A stretch of 64,000 nt of DNA from Desulfosporosinus lacus DSM 15449 (GTDB lineage: Bacteria > Bacillota > Desulfitobacteriia > Desulfitobacteriales > Desulfitobacteriaceae): positions 151,053-215,052 of the forward strand of contig NZ_FQXJ01000006.1 of assembly GCF_900129935.1 (NCBI RefSeq). Direction: 5' to 3'. The notes below the pieces were generated by a model that saw only the letters and a program-made list of their open reading frames with translations, did no database searches and was not told the origin of the DNA. Positions 33,451 through 42,549 of this stretch are shown here, in pieces; position 1 is the stretch's first letter, and each line of letters opens with the position of its first letter. A program made the position numbers and the translations under genes.

Positions 33451-34710
33451 ATGGATATCATTATAAACGCTAAAAGGATGTTAAGCCGTAGATTTCCCGC
33501 CTTAACCCATGATAATTTCCGAATTTATTGGCTCGGGCAATGTGTTTCTTTAATTGGAACATGGATGCAAAGTATCGGGCAAACATGGCTTGTATTTTCT
33601 TTGACAGGATCTCCCATGCTGGTGGGCTTATTAGGAGCTATTCAATTCTTACCCATTACTTTGTTTTCGTTGTTTGCTGGAGTGCTGATTGACAAATATC
33701 CTAAAAGAACCATTCTGCTGATCACTCAATTTATTTCGATGATTTTGGCCTTCACCTTATTTATGCTAGTTTTTACTCATACAGTCCGCTATGAATACAT
33801 ACTTATTCTGGCTTTAATACTAGGATTCTTAAACACTGTTGATATGCCTACAAGACAATCCTTTACTATTGAATTGGCTGGCAAGCAGGATTTAATGAAC
33901 GCCATTGCTTTGAATTCTGCCACCTTTAATTTGGCAAGGATTATTGGGCCTGCTATAGGAGCCTTAATCATGGCTTCTTTAGGTCCAGAATGGTGCTTTT
34001 TTCTCAATGGATTAAGCTTTATGGCGGTTCTTGTCAGCCTGCTTAAGATTAAAGTCACGCCTTATGTAAGAAAGAAAGTTGAAAACAATATACTTAAAGA
34101 GATAAAGAATGGGTTGAAGTATATAACTGGTGAGCCACCCCTTCTTAAAACCCTTATGATGGTATTAATAATCGGAATTTTTGTTTTTAACTTCAATGTC
34201 CTAATTCCAGTCTTCACGAAAAATGTGCTTCACCAAGGAGAATATGTCTATGGATTCTTGATGTCGGCCTTAGGCGTGGGATCATTTTTAGGAGCATTAA
34301 TGGTATCCCTAAACAGCAAATCCGGACCAAAGGCTAATGTTTTGATAGGCAGTGCTGTGGTTGTTTCCGTTAATTTAATCTTAATTAGCTTTACTAAAAT
34401 GTATTATTACACGGGGATACTATTAATTATCACCGGAATTTTTAATATTTGGTTTAGCACAACAGCTAATTCGATCCTCCAAATTAATGCGAGAGATGAA
34501 TATCGAGGAAGAGTGATGAGTGTCTATTCTCTCGTCTTTGCCGGGGCGAGTCCGATTGGAAACATGTTTGCTGGTTTTGCAGCAGATAGGTTTGGGGCTC
34601 ATACAGCCTTTTGGCTTACCGGAGCATTAACCCTTATTTCTATCGCATTGTTAATGTTAGTATTCAAGATTTATATACAAGCTAATAAGCCATCCCTAAA
34701 ACTCCCCTAA
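33451..34710 (+). CDS. MFS exporter, EntS/DHA3-like
   Basis: The start at ATG 33451 follows GAAGGTGTATTCTT. An open frame extends upstream without a site. The 419-residue protein has twelve membrane helices. The family signature after TM2 (GVLIDKYPKRTILLITQFIS) and DMPTRQSFTIELAGKQDLMN are typical of the enterobactin-exporter (EntS)-like MFS subfamily. Likely proton-driven efflux of a small molecule, substrate unknown. An inverted repeat overlaps its promoter. Confidence 0.85.
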   Translation: MDIIINAKRMLSRRFPALTHDNFRIYWLGQCVSLIGTWMQSIGQTWLVFSLTGSPMLVGLLGAIQFLPITLFSLFAGVLIDKYPKRTILLITQFISMILAFTLFMLVFTHTVRYEYILILALILGFLNTVDMPTRQSFTIELAGKQDLMNAIALNSATFNLARIIGPAIGALIMASLGPEWCFFLNGLSFMAVLVSLLKIKVTPYVRKKVENNILKEIKNGLKYITGEPPLLKTLMMVLIIGIFVFNFNVLIPVFTKNVLHQGEYVYGFLMSALGVGSFLGALMVSLNSKSGPKANVLIGSAVVVSVNLILISFTKMYYYTGILLIITGIFNIWFSTTANSILQINARDEYRGRVMSVYSLVFAGASPIGNMFAGFAADRFGAHTAFWLTGALTLISIALLMLVFKIYIQANKPSLKLP

Positions 34711-34737
34711 TAAAAAAACAAAACCCCATATTTTTGA

Positions 34738-34857
34738 TTAAAAAAAACGACTGTAAATATAATATGTTCCAGCGATACTTGCTGGGATTGCACATGCTAT
34801 TATGTATGCCAAGATTGTTGGCTTGATTAGATCATTCCAAATTCTTGTTTTATGCAT
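34738..34857 (-). CDS. 39-residue single-span membrane peptide
   Basis: CAGAGGTGAAATA precedes ATG at 34857. MHKTRIWNDLIKPTILAYII is followed by ACAIPASIAGTYYIYSRFF: a basic start, one helix and an aromatic end. It is convergent with the MFS gene. Not recognised. Confidence 0.45.
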   Translation of the reverse strand: MHKTRIWNDLIKPTILAYIIACAIPASIAGTYYIYSRFF

Positions 34858-34927
34858 TATTTCACCTCTGAGTCATCGAATGTTACTATATTTTCCAAAT
34901 GAAATTTTAATTAAATGCTCGTATTTG

Positions 34928-34976
34928 CTCCGGCAACGTGTCCATCATATTGACACCTGCCGGAGATTTTTAATTA
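34928..34976 (+). terminator. Long terminator-like hairpin
   Basis: CTCCGGCAACGTGTC and GACACCTGCCGGAG form a 14-bp stem with one bulge, followed by ATTTTTAATT on the plus strand. Confidence 0.6.
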
Positions 34977-35007
34977 ATTTATTCAGTACATGATTCAGCT
35001 ATTAGCC

Positions 35008-35226
35008 TTACCCTTTTGGATTTGTGTTGTTGAGCCCTTGCATGATCCCCTTATCGTGAAAGACTTCTTTAACCTCTAAGGTTAACATGCCGCCCTTGGC
35101 ATTCTTGCCGCCATCATCACCGTACTTTGGCGTTTTATCATCTTCTATTACACTCACTACACCTGCCGGTTCCCAGGGCTGACGATTTAATTGAGATGCA
35201 TGTTCTTTGTCATTTTCATTACTCAT
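35008..35226 (-). CDS. Small hydrophilic hypothetical protein
   Basis: This 72-residue protein (QLNRQPWEPAGVVSVIEDD, then GGKNAKGGMLTLEVKEVFHD) is glycine-, lysine- and aspartate-rich and soluble. GGAGGCAAATTTA precedes ATG. Not recognised, but the composition suggests a small conserved Peptococcaceae protein. Confidence 0.55.
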   Translation of the reverse strand: MSNENDKEHASQLNRQPWEPAGVVSVIEDDKTPKYGDDGGKNAKGGMLTLEVKEVFHDKGIMQGLNNTNPKG

Positions 35227-35461
35227 TAAATTTGCCTCCTCAATGTATTTTTTGTTCCTTTAATTAATTCAAACTATAGCTCGAACATTTTTAGATTCCC
35301 CCATAGAATTAATCTTACTCATATTGCTAACGTATCATTAAGATAATTACGAGGTTAAGGATTTAGAAATATATTTCTACTTAGGGTATCCTATCATCCG
35401 CTTTATGACATAATATAAAAGCTTTTACTATATTTCAAAAAAGAGGACAGAGGCGGATGCA

Positions 35462-36454
35462 ATGAGTATACAACAACTTTATATCAATACAGAAACATCT
35501 ATTCCCAATCTCCAATTCACGGAACTCCTCTTTGTTGAGGATCAGTTACAGACTGTACTCCAAAAAGCCGATGGTCTCATTCGACAAACCTGTATAAGTT
35601 TGTTACAATCCGGTGGCAAAAGAATCCGACCACTCCTCACCCTTTATAGTGGTATGTGTTTTGCTCCCTTAAATCCATTAATGATTGAAGCAGCTGTCGC
35701 GTCAGAACTTATTCACATGGCTTCCCTGATTCATGACGATGTTATTGATGAATCAGCTACTCGACGAGGAAAACCAACAATAGTCTCGGAATATGGTAAC
35801 CATGCAGCAATATTAACTGGGGACTACCTCTTCGCTGAAGCCTTTAATATCCTTTCTAAACAACAGTTATTAACCAGTATGACCTTTCTGGTTGATGCCA
35901 TTCAAGCTATGTGCCATGGGGAAGTTCATCAAGCGGATGATCAATTTTCGAGCTCGGTTAACACGGAAGGTTATTTTAATCGGATTGCTAAAAAAACCGG
36001 AATTCTTCTAGCAGCATGCTGTCAATCTGGGGCTATCCTGGCAGGTGCCAAGCCAGAAGAGCTGGGTCTAATGAGAGAATACGGACTAAATCTAGGTTAT
36101 GCCTACCAGATCACTGATGACATCCTGGATATTAACGGGGATACTGAATCCCTTGGTAAACCGGTAGGAGCTGATCTGGTCAATGGAAACATTACTCTTC
36201 CGATACTATATCTCTTAGAAAAACCGATTTATGGGAGCTGGCTAAAGGAAATCATGGAACTTCGTAAAATTACCTATCAAGGCACTCAAAGCATCAAAGA
36301 AGCTCTTATCAATACAGGATGTATTGATCAAGCCTATCTCACCGCAACTCAATGTATTAACCATGCCAAGGAAAGCCTGGATGCAATTCCTTCGAGCCAT
36401 TATAAAACAACACTGATCAATCTCGCTGATTCGATCTTACTCCGCAGAGTGTAA
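35462..36454 (+). CDS. hepT: Polyprenyl (heptaprenyl) diphosphate synthase, HepT-like
   Basis: This 330-residue trans-prenyltransferase has the first aspartate-rich motif LIHDDVIDESATRRGKPT, the second motif TDDILDI and GGKRIRP at the substrate loop. Family members condense IPP with FPP to the C30-C50 chain used for menaquinone. As a HepT-type component II it may need a small HepS partner, not found here. AGAGGACAGAGGCGGATGCA precedes ATG. It is convergent with a YtpB-like terpene synthase gene, suggesting its C35 product may also feed that enzyme. Confidence 0.9.
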   Translation: MSIQQLYINTETSIPNLQFTELLFVEDQLQTVLQKADGLIRQTCISLLQSGGKRIRPLLTLYSGMCFAPLNPLMIEAAVASELIHMASLIHDDVIDESATRRGKPTIVSEYGNHAAILTGDYLFAEAFNILSKQQLLTSMTFLVDAIQAMCHGEVHQADDQFSSSVNTEGYFNRIAKKTGILLAACCQSGAILAGAKPEELGLMREYGLNLGYAYQITDDILDINGDTESLGKPVGADLVNGNITLPILYLLEKPIYGSWLKEIMELRKITYQGTQSIKEALINTGCIDQAYLTATQCINHAKESLDAIPSSHYKTTLINLADSILLRRV

Positions 36455-36474
36455 AATCATGCGACTATAAAAGA

Positions 36475-36510
36475 GATCCATTATGGTCTAATTTAAAGCC
36501 ATAATGGATC
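36475..36510. terminator. Bidirectional terminator between hepT and ytpB-like genes
   Basis: GATCCATTATGG and CCATAATGGATC, a perfect 12-bp stem. Confidence 0.75.
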
Positions 36511-36550
36511 CCTCGCAATTTATAGGTTATCGACTCTTTCAGTCCCTCAT

Positions 36551-37621
36551 TTAAATAACGTTACTTTTTCGAAGTTGCCGACACAATCGATAGAGCAACT
36601 TAACTCCTACCCCGCTCCTGTCTAATAGTTTCTTCACAATAGACTGAATGTCAACATCCATGCTCTTTTCATCGGACAGATACATAGCGAGAAGTCCTTT
36701 AATGACAACTTCATGAAACTTAGGATATTCCAAAAGCTGTGCTTGTTTTAGGGAGTTTTCCAGAAATAAGTGCATGCGCTCATAAATCATATCCGCATGA
36801 TCGTAATAGGCTACGAAATTTAACTGATTCGTCTCGCGATCTTCGCGCAGATCAATGAAATAATCCAATAAGATATGAAGGCCGCATATCCAGGGGAAAT
36901 AGGCATTAGTAATCATCTTAACTTGTCCTATTGGTAATTTGGGATGATGAGCCACTGCATACAGGCAGAAAATGCCTAAGGTCGACCCTGTTGCAGCTGC
37001 AAATTCCCAGGCCGTAATCTGAGAGTCCTTAGATATATGAGGGTTAATCCACTCTAGCATTTTAGCTTCCCGTTTATCCATTGCTAAATGTTTATAAGTT
37101 TGCAAGTAAGAATATAGCTCGGCTAACTTAATGGCTTCCTCTTGAACTGTTTTATGTGATGGCAATTGGCGTATACTTTCTTGGCAGGTTTTGACCAACT
37201 GTTCCAGGTACCCACCATCCTCGCGATAAGGATAGTATAAATAATAGTCTGACGGAACCGCTTCAGGATTTAAGGCCTCTTGCATTGCTAAATGCAATTG
37301 TGAGAATGCGTTTTCGTCTTGCACTTCAAGACTGTCCACAAGATTATCCAGATAATCGCTCATAGTTTGATAGGCTACGATAAATCGAATAGTTTCTGCC
37401 CTATTAATGCCTGGATAAAGAGCATAAATACTCCCCCCTTGACAGTGAAAGGCTTTTAAGCGAATACTCTCTAAGGCTTGTTGACTCAATCGTGCATCAG
37501 GTGCCTCTTTAGCTTTTTGCTTCCATTCATTTAGCTCTTGTTTCACAATAGGAAAGACCTTTGTTACGTATAGATAAATCAACTTCACTCTATTTGAGGG
37601 CTTAACATCCGAAGTATTCAT
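36551..37621 (-). CDS. ytpB: DUF2600/YtpB family, tetraprenyl-beta-curcumene synthase-like
   Basis: This 356-residue all-helical protein has family motifs AYQTMSDYLDNLVDS (the DxxxD-like first metal site), YFPWICGLHILLDYFIDLRE and EDRETNQLNFVAYY. In Bacillus subtilis, YtpB cyclises heptaprenyl diphosphate to tetraprenyl-beta-curcumene, a sesquarterpene precursor linked to spores. AAGGAGAAAATAAATAT precedes ATG. Convergent with hepT, whose product would be its substrate. No SqhC-like second cyclase is in the window. Confidence 0.88.
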   Translation of the reverse strand: MNTSDVKPSNRVKLIYLYVTKVFPIVKQELNEWKQKAKEAPDARLSQQALESIRLKAFHCQGGSIYALYPGINRAETIRFIVAYQTMSDYLDNLVDSLEVQDENAFSQLHLAMQEALNPEAVPSDYYLYYPYREDGGYLEQLVKTCQESIRQLPSHKTVQEEAIKLAELYSYLQTYKHLAMDKREAKMLEWINPHISKDSQITAWEFAAATGSTLGIFCLYAVAHHPKLPIGQVKMITNAYFPWICGLHILLDYFIDLREDRETNQLNFVAYYDHADMIYERMHLFLENSLKQAQLLEYPKFHEVVIKGLLAMYLSDEKSMDVDIQSIVKKLLDRSGVGVKLLYRLCRQLRKSNVI

Positions 37622-37636
37622 ATATTTATTTTCTCC

Positions 37637-37735
37637 TTATTTTAGAAAACTATAACTAACACCAGCTCCGAGTGTTACTGTAGCCATGACCCCAACAAGG
37701 ATGTTCGAGGTTAGAGCATTGCGATTGATGTTCAA
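37637..37735 (-). CDS. Possible 32-residue membrane peptide
   Basis: The frame from TTG 37735 reads NINRNALTSNILVGVMATV and LGAGVSYSFLK, a glycine-containing membrane helix ending just before ytpB. The ribosome binding site is poor, and an open frame continues upstream to a TGA without a good start. It could be the tail of a broken gene. 37736-37900 contains nothing else I can support. Confidence 0.25.
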   Translation of the reverse strand: MNINRNALTSNILVGVMATVTLGAGVSYSFLK

Positions 37736-37900
37736 CTTACTAAAATATTGTTTCCAAATTAATCCATTTCAACCCCAATTTTATATTCCTGATGATATAT
37801 ATTTGAAGTAATATTTCTTATATTTAATTTTCAAGTCTACATACTTCTTCTTTAATGTGACATCCTATAAAAGGTTAAATATACTGAGAGGAGAATGCAA

Positions 37901-38107
37901 ATGAATACTTCAAATCCTGAATTAACAGCAAAAAATCTGACCATTTTAAATGACCAACTTGGCGCGGAAGCGTTGCTAGTTCATAAGTTCGCCCAAGCAG
38001 CTCAATCCGTTCAAGACCAAGCCATTAGCTCCCAACTTACTTCCATCTCCCAACAACATCGTAAACATTACGATACATTGCTCAATTATTTAAATTCTCA
38101 TCAATAA
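37901..38107 (+). CDS. Small coat-F-related spore protein
   Basis: The ATG at 37901 has GAGAGGAGAATGCAA ahead. The 68-residue helical protein (KNLTILNDQLGAEALLVHKF, then AISSQLTSISQQHRKHYDTL) has the histidine-containing two-helix pattern of coat-F-like proteins and is cotranscribed 21 bases ahead of a clear CotF-like gene. Probably a spore coat component expressed late in sporulation. Confidence 0.65.
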   Translation: MNTSNPELTAKNLTILNDQLGAEALLVHKFAQAAQSVQDQAISSQLTSISQQHRKHYDTLLNYLNSHQ

Positions 38108-38128
38108 ACAGAAAGGGCGGGATTTAAC

Positions 38129-38392
38129 ATGCAAAATACGTTGTCTGAGCAGGAAATTTTGACAGATTTATTGACTTCTGAAAAGCACACATCTTCTACC
38201 ATTAATACGTTCATTACCGAATCGACATGTGCTAATTTAAGGCAGAACTTAAAGGATATCCTAACGGAAGAACATAGTATTCATGAAAACCTGTATAATG
38301 TAATGAACCAAAAAGGATGGTATCCGACTAGTGATGCTCAAGCTCAAGAAGTTCAAAAAACTAAAGATAAGTTTAACTCTTTACAGCTTTAA
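38129..38392 (+). CDS. CotF-family spore coat protein
   Basis: This 87-residue protein matches the coat F domain: LSEQEILTDLLTSEKHTSST, INTFITESTC, LRQNLKDILTEEHSIHENLY and NQKGWYPTSDAQ (the GWY motif near the end). These are four-helix-like coat proteins of Bacilli and Clostridia. AAAGGGCGGGATTTAAC precedes ATG. Terminator at 38414. Confidence 0.85.
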   Translation: MQNTLSEQEILTDLLTSEKHTSSTINTFITESTCANLRQNLKDILTEEHSIHENLYNVMNQKGWYPTSDAQAQEVQKTKDKFNSLQL

Positions 38393-38413
38393 ATAAAATT
38401 TTCTATACAAGCA

Positions 38414-38440
38414 AAAAGACGGGGCTTCTGCTCCGTCTTT
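38414..38440. terminator. Terminator between cotF-like and tatA genes
   Basis: AAAGACGGGGC-TTCT-GCTCCGTCTTT, followed by CTCT. The A-rich left flank allows bidirectional use. Confidence 0.75.
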
Positions 38441-38457
38441 CTCTATCTGTGTGACTA

Positions 38458-38679
38458 TTACTCTTTTTCGATTTTTACAGTCTTAACTTCTTTTACTTCT
38501 TTTACTTCTTTGACCTCTTCAGGTTTGTCATCACCTTCAGTAGCGGATTTGAATTCTTTAATCCCTTTTCCAAGGGCTTTCCCCAAATCCGGGAGTTTTC
38601 CTGGTCCAAAAATAACTAGAGCAATTACAAGGGCGATTCCCGCAGTCACTGGAGTAATTAATCCAAACGTTGTTAGCAT
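38458..38679 (-). CDS. tatA: Sec-independent translocase protein TatA/TatE
   Basis: This 73-residue protein has an N-terminal membrane helix ([20 protein letters not shown]) with the [10 protein letters not shown] hinge, an amphipathic helix ([16 protein letters not shown]) and a charged tail made of EVK triplet repeats. TatA multimerises to form the Tat pore. Three predicted Tat substrates lie further on (molybdoenzyme 58015, Rieske 53434, MBL hydrolase 61673). No tatC is nearby. GGAGGTGCCTGAAT precedes ATG. Confidence 0.93.
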   Translation of the reverse strand: MLTTFGLITPVTAGIALVIALVIFGPGKLPDLGKALGKGIKEFKSATEGDDKPEEVKEVKEVKEVKTVKIEKE

Positions 38680-38818
38680 ATTCAGGCACCTCCAAAACTA
38701 TCTACTCATCATCTAATCATATACTTAACATAACTAAATTGCAAAACCAAGCATTATGTTTATCCTACCTCATTAATGGATAACCTGCAATATGTTATCA
38801 CTGGAAACTAAAGAAAAC

Positions 38819-38858
38819 GAATAAAAAGACCGCCTACGCGAGTCCTTTTATTCGTTTT
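38819..38858 (-). terminator. Terminator overlapping the SDH-type proteinase gene end
   Basis: On the minus strand the arm AACGAATAAAA pairs with TTTTATTCGTT, overlapping the last codons and stop. Confidence 0.6.
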
Positions 38859-39609
38859 CTTTAAAAAGTTTTTCATAGCCAAGATACAGATTCCAAATAA
38901 TATCCCATAGTTCTCCATGTGCTTCAGTTACTTTAATCCCTAGTTCTTTTGCTTCTCGACGTCCGATTGGATATCCGTGGGAAAAGTATCCTTCTGTTAG
39001 AGCATGGGTCACGATGGAAACTTTTTCAGGAGAGTCTTTAAGCATATAGCGCGATAATAATGTTTCTGCATATTGCCTTGATGCCTTGATTGTCTTTTCG
39101 TAGTCCCCGATAAGCCAAGGATCAAGCTTAGCAAGCATTGGAGCAGCAATATCGGTTGCAACTTCAGGGGTAGAACTGTTGACAATTAACCTTTGAAAAA
39201 AATCTAAGCAATGCCAAACTGCTTGAACGGGTACTAAAACGTCTTTATAAATTGGATGCTTAACCAATGGATCAATAGGGCCTAGTTCGGAGATCGGTCC
39301 CATCACTACCTCATCTGCCCCTAGGGCAAGCATCGAAGCAGCTGATTTGGCAACAAAGGGAACAATTACGGCAAATTCTTCACAAAACTCTCGAATCAAC
39401 ATCACAACTTTATAAGGAGTATCCACCGCTCCCCCATAACTGTGTAGAACTAAATCAATTTTTTTAGTATGCCCTATTTCTTTCAACTGTTTATATAGGG
39501 GGACCAAGATCGAATCATCTAACGGTGTATAAGAAAAATAGACTAAGACTTTGGAATCTCTTAATTCTTCTAAACGTTCGATATAACAAACCCGTTCCTC
39601 AGCTTCCAA
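38848..39609 (-). CDS. SDH-family Clp-fold serine proteinase
   Basis: This 253-residue cytosolic protein has the Clp/crotonase fold: DLVLHSYGGAVDTPYKVVML, VPFVAKSAASMLALGADEVV (catalytic Ser in KSAAS, with a following MLALGAD helix) and GPISELGPIDPLV. It matches the serine dehydrogenase proteinase family (SppA/ClpP-like Ser-Lys/Asp). The substrate is unknown, perhaps membrane or stress proteolysis. Start TTG with GGGAGGCGACCGGT. The region 39610-39980 has no gene, only a TGCCTCC...GGAGGCA hairpin. Confidence 0.85.
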   Translation of the reverse strand: MEAEERVCYIERLEELRDSKVLVYFSYTPLDDSILVPLYKQLKEIGHTKKIDLVLHSYGGAVDTPYKVVMLIREFCEEFAVIVPFVAKSAASMLALGADEVVMGPISELGPIDPLVKHPIYKDVLVPVQAVWHCLDFFQRLIVNSSTPEVATDIAAPMLAKLDPWLIGDYEKTIKASRQYAETLLSRYMLKDSPEKVSIVTHALTEGYFSHGYPIGRREAKELGIKVTEAHGELWDIIWNLYLGYEKLFKENE

Positions 39610-39835
39610 ACCGGTCGCCTCCCAGTTCCATCCTCACATCCCATATTATTCCTATAGGGCTTTTGTTGTGAGTACTGGGAGAATAGAATATATCTTAATT
39701 TGAATGAGTTTATTTCATACTTATAACAAAAACGTTTATTAGATATCTTGCTTACTTTAAGGCAGAGTTGATTAAGTACTTAGTATACCATCGGAATTAC
39801 AGCGAATCAGTCCAGCGATAAACCCCCAATAAAAT

Positions 39836-39870
39836 TGCCTCCTTGCTAAAATAGTATTAGCCAGGAGGCA
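39836..39870 (-). terminator. Terminator-like hairpin downstream of the ORP/MinD operon
   Basis: On the minus strand TGCCTCC and GGAGGCA pair and are followed by ATTTTATT. It lies 110 bases past the last gene of the operon. Confidence 0.55.
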
Positions 39871-39982
39871 TTGAATTACTCTACCATTGTCCCATTACAA
39901 CATCTGTTGAATCTTGCTTAATTAATGTCTGTTATCAAAACGTTCATTTTGTCCACTACCTTCAGTCATCCCTATAGCTCCT

Positions 39983-40339
39983 TTAATGTCCGCATTCATC
40001 GTGGTGCTGATGTTCATGGCAAACTGAGCCAGTAGTTTTAAGTTTGCCTTGTGAATAGAGCTCTGCTGCAGCCTTTGCCAGCCCTTTTGCGCCTGTAATT
40101 ACTTCGATACCCTTCTCGTTAAATATTTGGATCGCGCCACCACCCATACCGCCTGAAATAATAACATTAATTCCTATGTCGTTTAAGAAGTTCGGTAAAA
40201 AGCCCGGCTTATGCCCGGGGTTTGGGATGGACTCACTCTTAACAATCTGATTGTTTTCAGTTTCAAAGATACTGAAACTCTCGCAATGACCAAAATGCTC
40301 TGTAACCATTCCATTATTACTTGCTACTGCGATTTTCAT
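39983..40339 (-). CDS. NifX/ORP-fold protein (dinitrogenase Fe-Mo cofactor family)
   Basis: The start was set at ATG 40339, after TGGAGGAATGTAAC. The 118-residue protein MKIAVASNNGMVTEHFGHCE has the PF02579 fold (residues 1-100) with GGMGGGAIQIFNEKGIEV. The C-terminal histidine-rich tail (CHEHQHHDECGH) could bind metal. Relatives include NifX/NafY and the orange protein ORP of sulfate reducers, which binds a Mo-Cu cluster. Last gene of the MinD/ORP operon. Confidence 0.85.
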   Translation of the reverse strand: MKIAVASNNGMVTEHFGHCESFSIFETENNQIVKSESIPNPGHKPGFLPNFLNDIGINVIISGGMGGGAIQIFNEKGIEVITGAKGLAKAAAELYSQGKLKTTGSVCHEHQHHDECGH

Positions 40340-40456
40340 GTTACATTCCTCCATTTATTCCTAATTTTTACATATTATTGCCAAGCCACTCCCCATCAAA
40401 AGATTCATACATGCCTTATCAAGTTGCTAAGCTGATCGGTTTAGTCATATTCAAAC

Positions 40457-41332
40457 TTACAACCCTAAACATTCATTGAATAACAGTTTAATTGTCTTAT
40501 CAAAAACAGCTTTGGCAGCACGTCCTGCTTCGCAATCCATCTCAACAATGCTCTGACCTTGGTTGATTGCTTTAACAGCATCCGGGTCATAGGGTATTCT
40601 TCCTGCACAAGGCAGATAGAGTTTTTGACAAAACCACTCTATCTTTTTTGTGTTTTCAATATTGGTGTCATATTTATTAATACAAATGGCGATTCTGGTA
40701 TGGAATTTTTCCGCTGTTTTAATGATGCGTTCCATATCACTAATGCCTGAGATAGAAGGTTCTGCAACAATCAGCACCATATCAACACCGCTAAGCGAGG
40801 CGATGACCGGACATCCTATACCCGGAGATCCATCAATAATTGCAAGCCCAGCATCTGCAGCCCCTGACTTCATCTGCTTTTTCACCTCGGTGACCAGCAT
40901 CCCTGAGTTACCGCTCCCCATTTTAAGCTCTGCAGTTGAAAACACCGAATCATTGGCGTAGAGCATTAATTCTCCTGCCAGGGCAGGTTTGAGCGATACA
41001 GCTCCTGCGGGACAAAGGGCTTGACAAACGCCGCAACCTTCACAGGCATAGTAATCAACTTTATAATCAATATCCGCCTGAATAGCATTAAAGCGGCAGT
41101 TTTGCCTGCACAAATCACATTGCACACATTCATTTAGATCAATATGTGCCTTGGGCATTCCATAATAGCCTGAGCGCTTGGCAACGGATGCCTGATTCAT
41201 TATTAAATGTAAATTAGGTGCATCCACATCACAATCTGCATACACTTTAGCCTCTGATAACTGAATAAAAGCACTGGCGATTGTTGTCTTTCCCGTACCG
41301 CCCTTGCCGCTAAGAATTAGCAACTGTTTCAT
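40457..41332 (-). CDS. MinD/Mrp-family ATPase with ferredoxin insert (1)
   Basis: The start is ATG 41332 (site AAGGAGGTGCAAC). The 291-residue protein has a deviant Walker A (LILSGKGGTGKTTIASAF), switch DCDVDAPNLHL and Walker B-like IIDGSPGIGCPV. A two-[4Fe-4S] ferredoxin domain is inserted at residues 65-110 (CVQCDLCRQNCRFNAI and CEGCGVCQALCPAGA). In Desulfovibrio, paired Fe-S MinD ATPases work with ORP in a complex affecting c-type cell division processes. Overlaps the next MinD gene by 23 bases. Confidence 0.9.
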   Translation of the reverse strand: MKQLLILSGKGGTGKTTIASAFIQLSEAKVYADCDVDAPNLHLIMNQASVAKRSGYYGMPKAHIDLNECVQCDLCRQNCRFNAIQADIDYKVDYYACEGCGVCQALCPAGAVSLKPALAGELMLYANDSVFSTAELKMGSGNSGMLVTEVKKQMKSGAADAGLAIIDGSPGIGCPVIASLSGVDMVLIVAEPSISGISDMERIIKTAEKFHTRIAICINKYDTNIENTKKIEWFCQKLYLPCAGRIPYDPDAVKAINQGQSIVEMDCEAGRAAKAVFDKTIKLLFNECLGL

Positions 41333-42167
41333 GTTGCACCTCCTTAGCCACAATTTGAAGCATAGAAGAGAACATATCACGATACTTCTGGTTCTCTCTA
41401 ACTGAGATGAGAGCATTGGAATTCAGTGTTCCAAGCTCACTGTCAAAGGGTATCTTGCCTAAAATCTTAATATCTTTTTCTCGGCAAAAGTCTTCAGCAG
41501 GATTTTCTCCCTCCAGACATTTGTTAAGTACTGCGGCATGCGGCTTCTTGAACAACTTTACCAGTTCATAAACCATATTGAGGTTATGTACTCCAAACAA
41601 GGTGGGCTCGGCAACCATAATACAATAGTCTGCATCCTTGATGCTTTCCATGACAATACAGGCACTCCCCGGTGGACAATCTATAAAGGTCAATTCTTTC
41701 CCTGCTAAATTGTTATTCAGGAGCTTCTTGATAAGGGGGACGCCGGATGCTTCACCCGTATTTAATATCCCAGTAATGACACTGACATTTTCTGAAACAC
41801 CACTCTGAACTTCTCCAATAATTTTATCTTTCTCCGTCAAGGCCTTCTCCGGACAAAAAAGTACGCACCCTCCACAAGAATGACAAACGTCATCAAACAC
41901 GATCACCTTGTTGATGATAAAGGCTATAGCATTGAACTTACAAAAATCAATGCATTTCCGGCAACCAACACAAAGCTTTTGATCTGCGAAAGGAATTTTA
42001 ATTGAAACGCTTTCTGATGCAATGTTCTTGGGCTTAAAAAAAAGACGTCCGTTTGGCTCTTCAACATCGCAGTCTATATAGATAGCATCCTTAGCTGCCG
42101 AAGCCAGATTTACAGATACAAGTGTTTTTCCCGTGCCTCCCTTGCCGCTTAGGACAGCTATCTTCAT
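41310..42167 (-). CDS. MinD/Mrp-family ATPase with ferredoxin insert (2)
   Basis: The start is ATG 42167 (GGAGGCTAATAGC). The 285-residue paralogue has LSGKGGTGKTLVSVNLA, DCDVEEPNGRLFF, ferredoxin cysteines (CVGCRKCIDFCKFNAI and CHSCGGCVLFCPEKAL) and FIDCPPGSACIVME. It probably heterodimerises with the other MinD protein, coupling ATP hydrolysis to Fe-S or metal-cluster transfer onto NifX/ORP proteins. Operon position between two NifX-fold genes. Confidence 0.9.
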   Translation of the reverse strand: MKIAVLSGKGGTGKTLVSVNLASAAKDAIYIDCDVEEPNGRLFFKPKNIASESVSIKIPFADQKLCVGCRKCIDFCKFNAIAFIINKVIVFDDVCHSCGGCVLFCPEKALTEKDKIIGEVQSGVSENVSVITGILNTGEASGVPLIKKLLNNNLAGKELTFIDCPPGSACIVMESIKDADYCIMVAEPTLFGVHNLNMVYELVKLFKKPHAAVLNKCLEGENPAEDFCREKDIKILGKIPFDSELGTLNSNALISVRENQKYRDMFSSMLQIVAKEVQHETVANS

Positions 42168-42171
42168 GCTA

Positions 42172-42537
42172 TTAGCCTCCATGACCATGAAACCCAGGAT
42201 GGATATCTTCTAACAAGGATAGCTTTCCGTCATTTAATGCATCAATATTGTCTTGAATAGAAGCATTTACAGTTTTGTATAATTTGATATTGGCTGCCTT
42301 GAGAACATCTGCGGCATTCTCCCCACATCGAGGAGTAAGTAAAGCGCTCACCTTGCTGTCTACAATCGTCTGGGCAGCCTTGATCCCAGCGCCGCCTTGG
42401 CTGGCTACTGCGCTGTTATCTAAAAAAACACTCTCCTTCGATTCGGTATCATAAATCAGATAATAAGGGGTGCGACCAAAGGATTGGCTGACACTTGTTT
42501 CCATGGATTTGTCATCGACTGGAATTGCAATTTTCAT
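42172..42537 (-). CDS. NifX/ORP-fold protein, second copy
   Basis: This 121-residue protein MKIAIPVDDKSMETSVSQSF has GRTPYYLIYD and QGGAGIKAAQTIVDSKVSAL (PF02579), and ends in HPGFHGHGG. AGGAGGATTCTCA-type site upstream. It lies between the MinD ATPase and NifU-like genes. Likely metal-cluster carrier. Paralogue of the protein at 39983 but with a shorter histidine tail. Confidence 0.85.
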   Translation of the reverse strand: MKIAIPVDDKSMETSVSQSFGRTPYYLIYDTESKESVFLDNSAVASQGGAGIKAAQTIVDSKVSALLTPRCGENAADVLKAANIKLYKTVNASIQDNIDALNDGKLSLLEDIHPGFHGHGG

Positions 42538-42549
42538 TGAGAATCCTCC

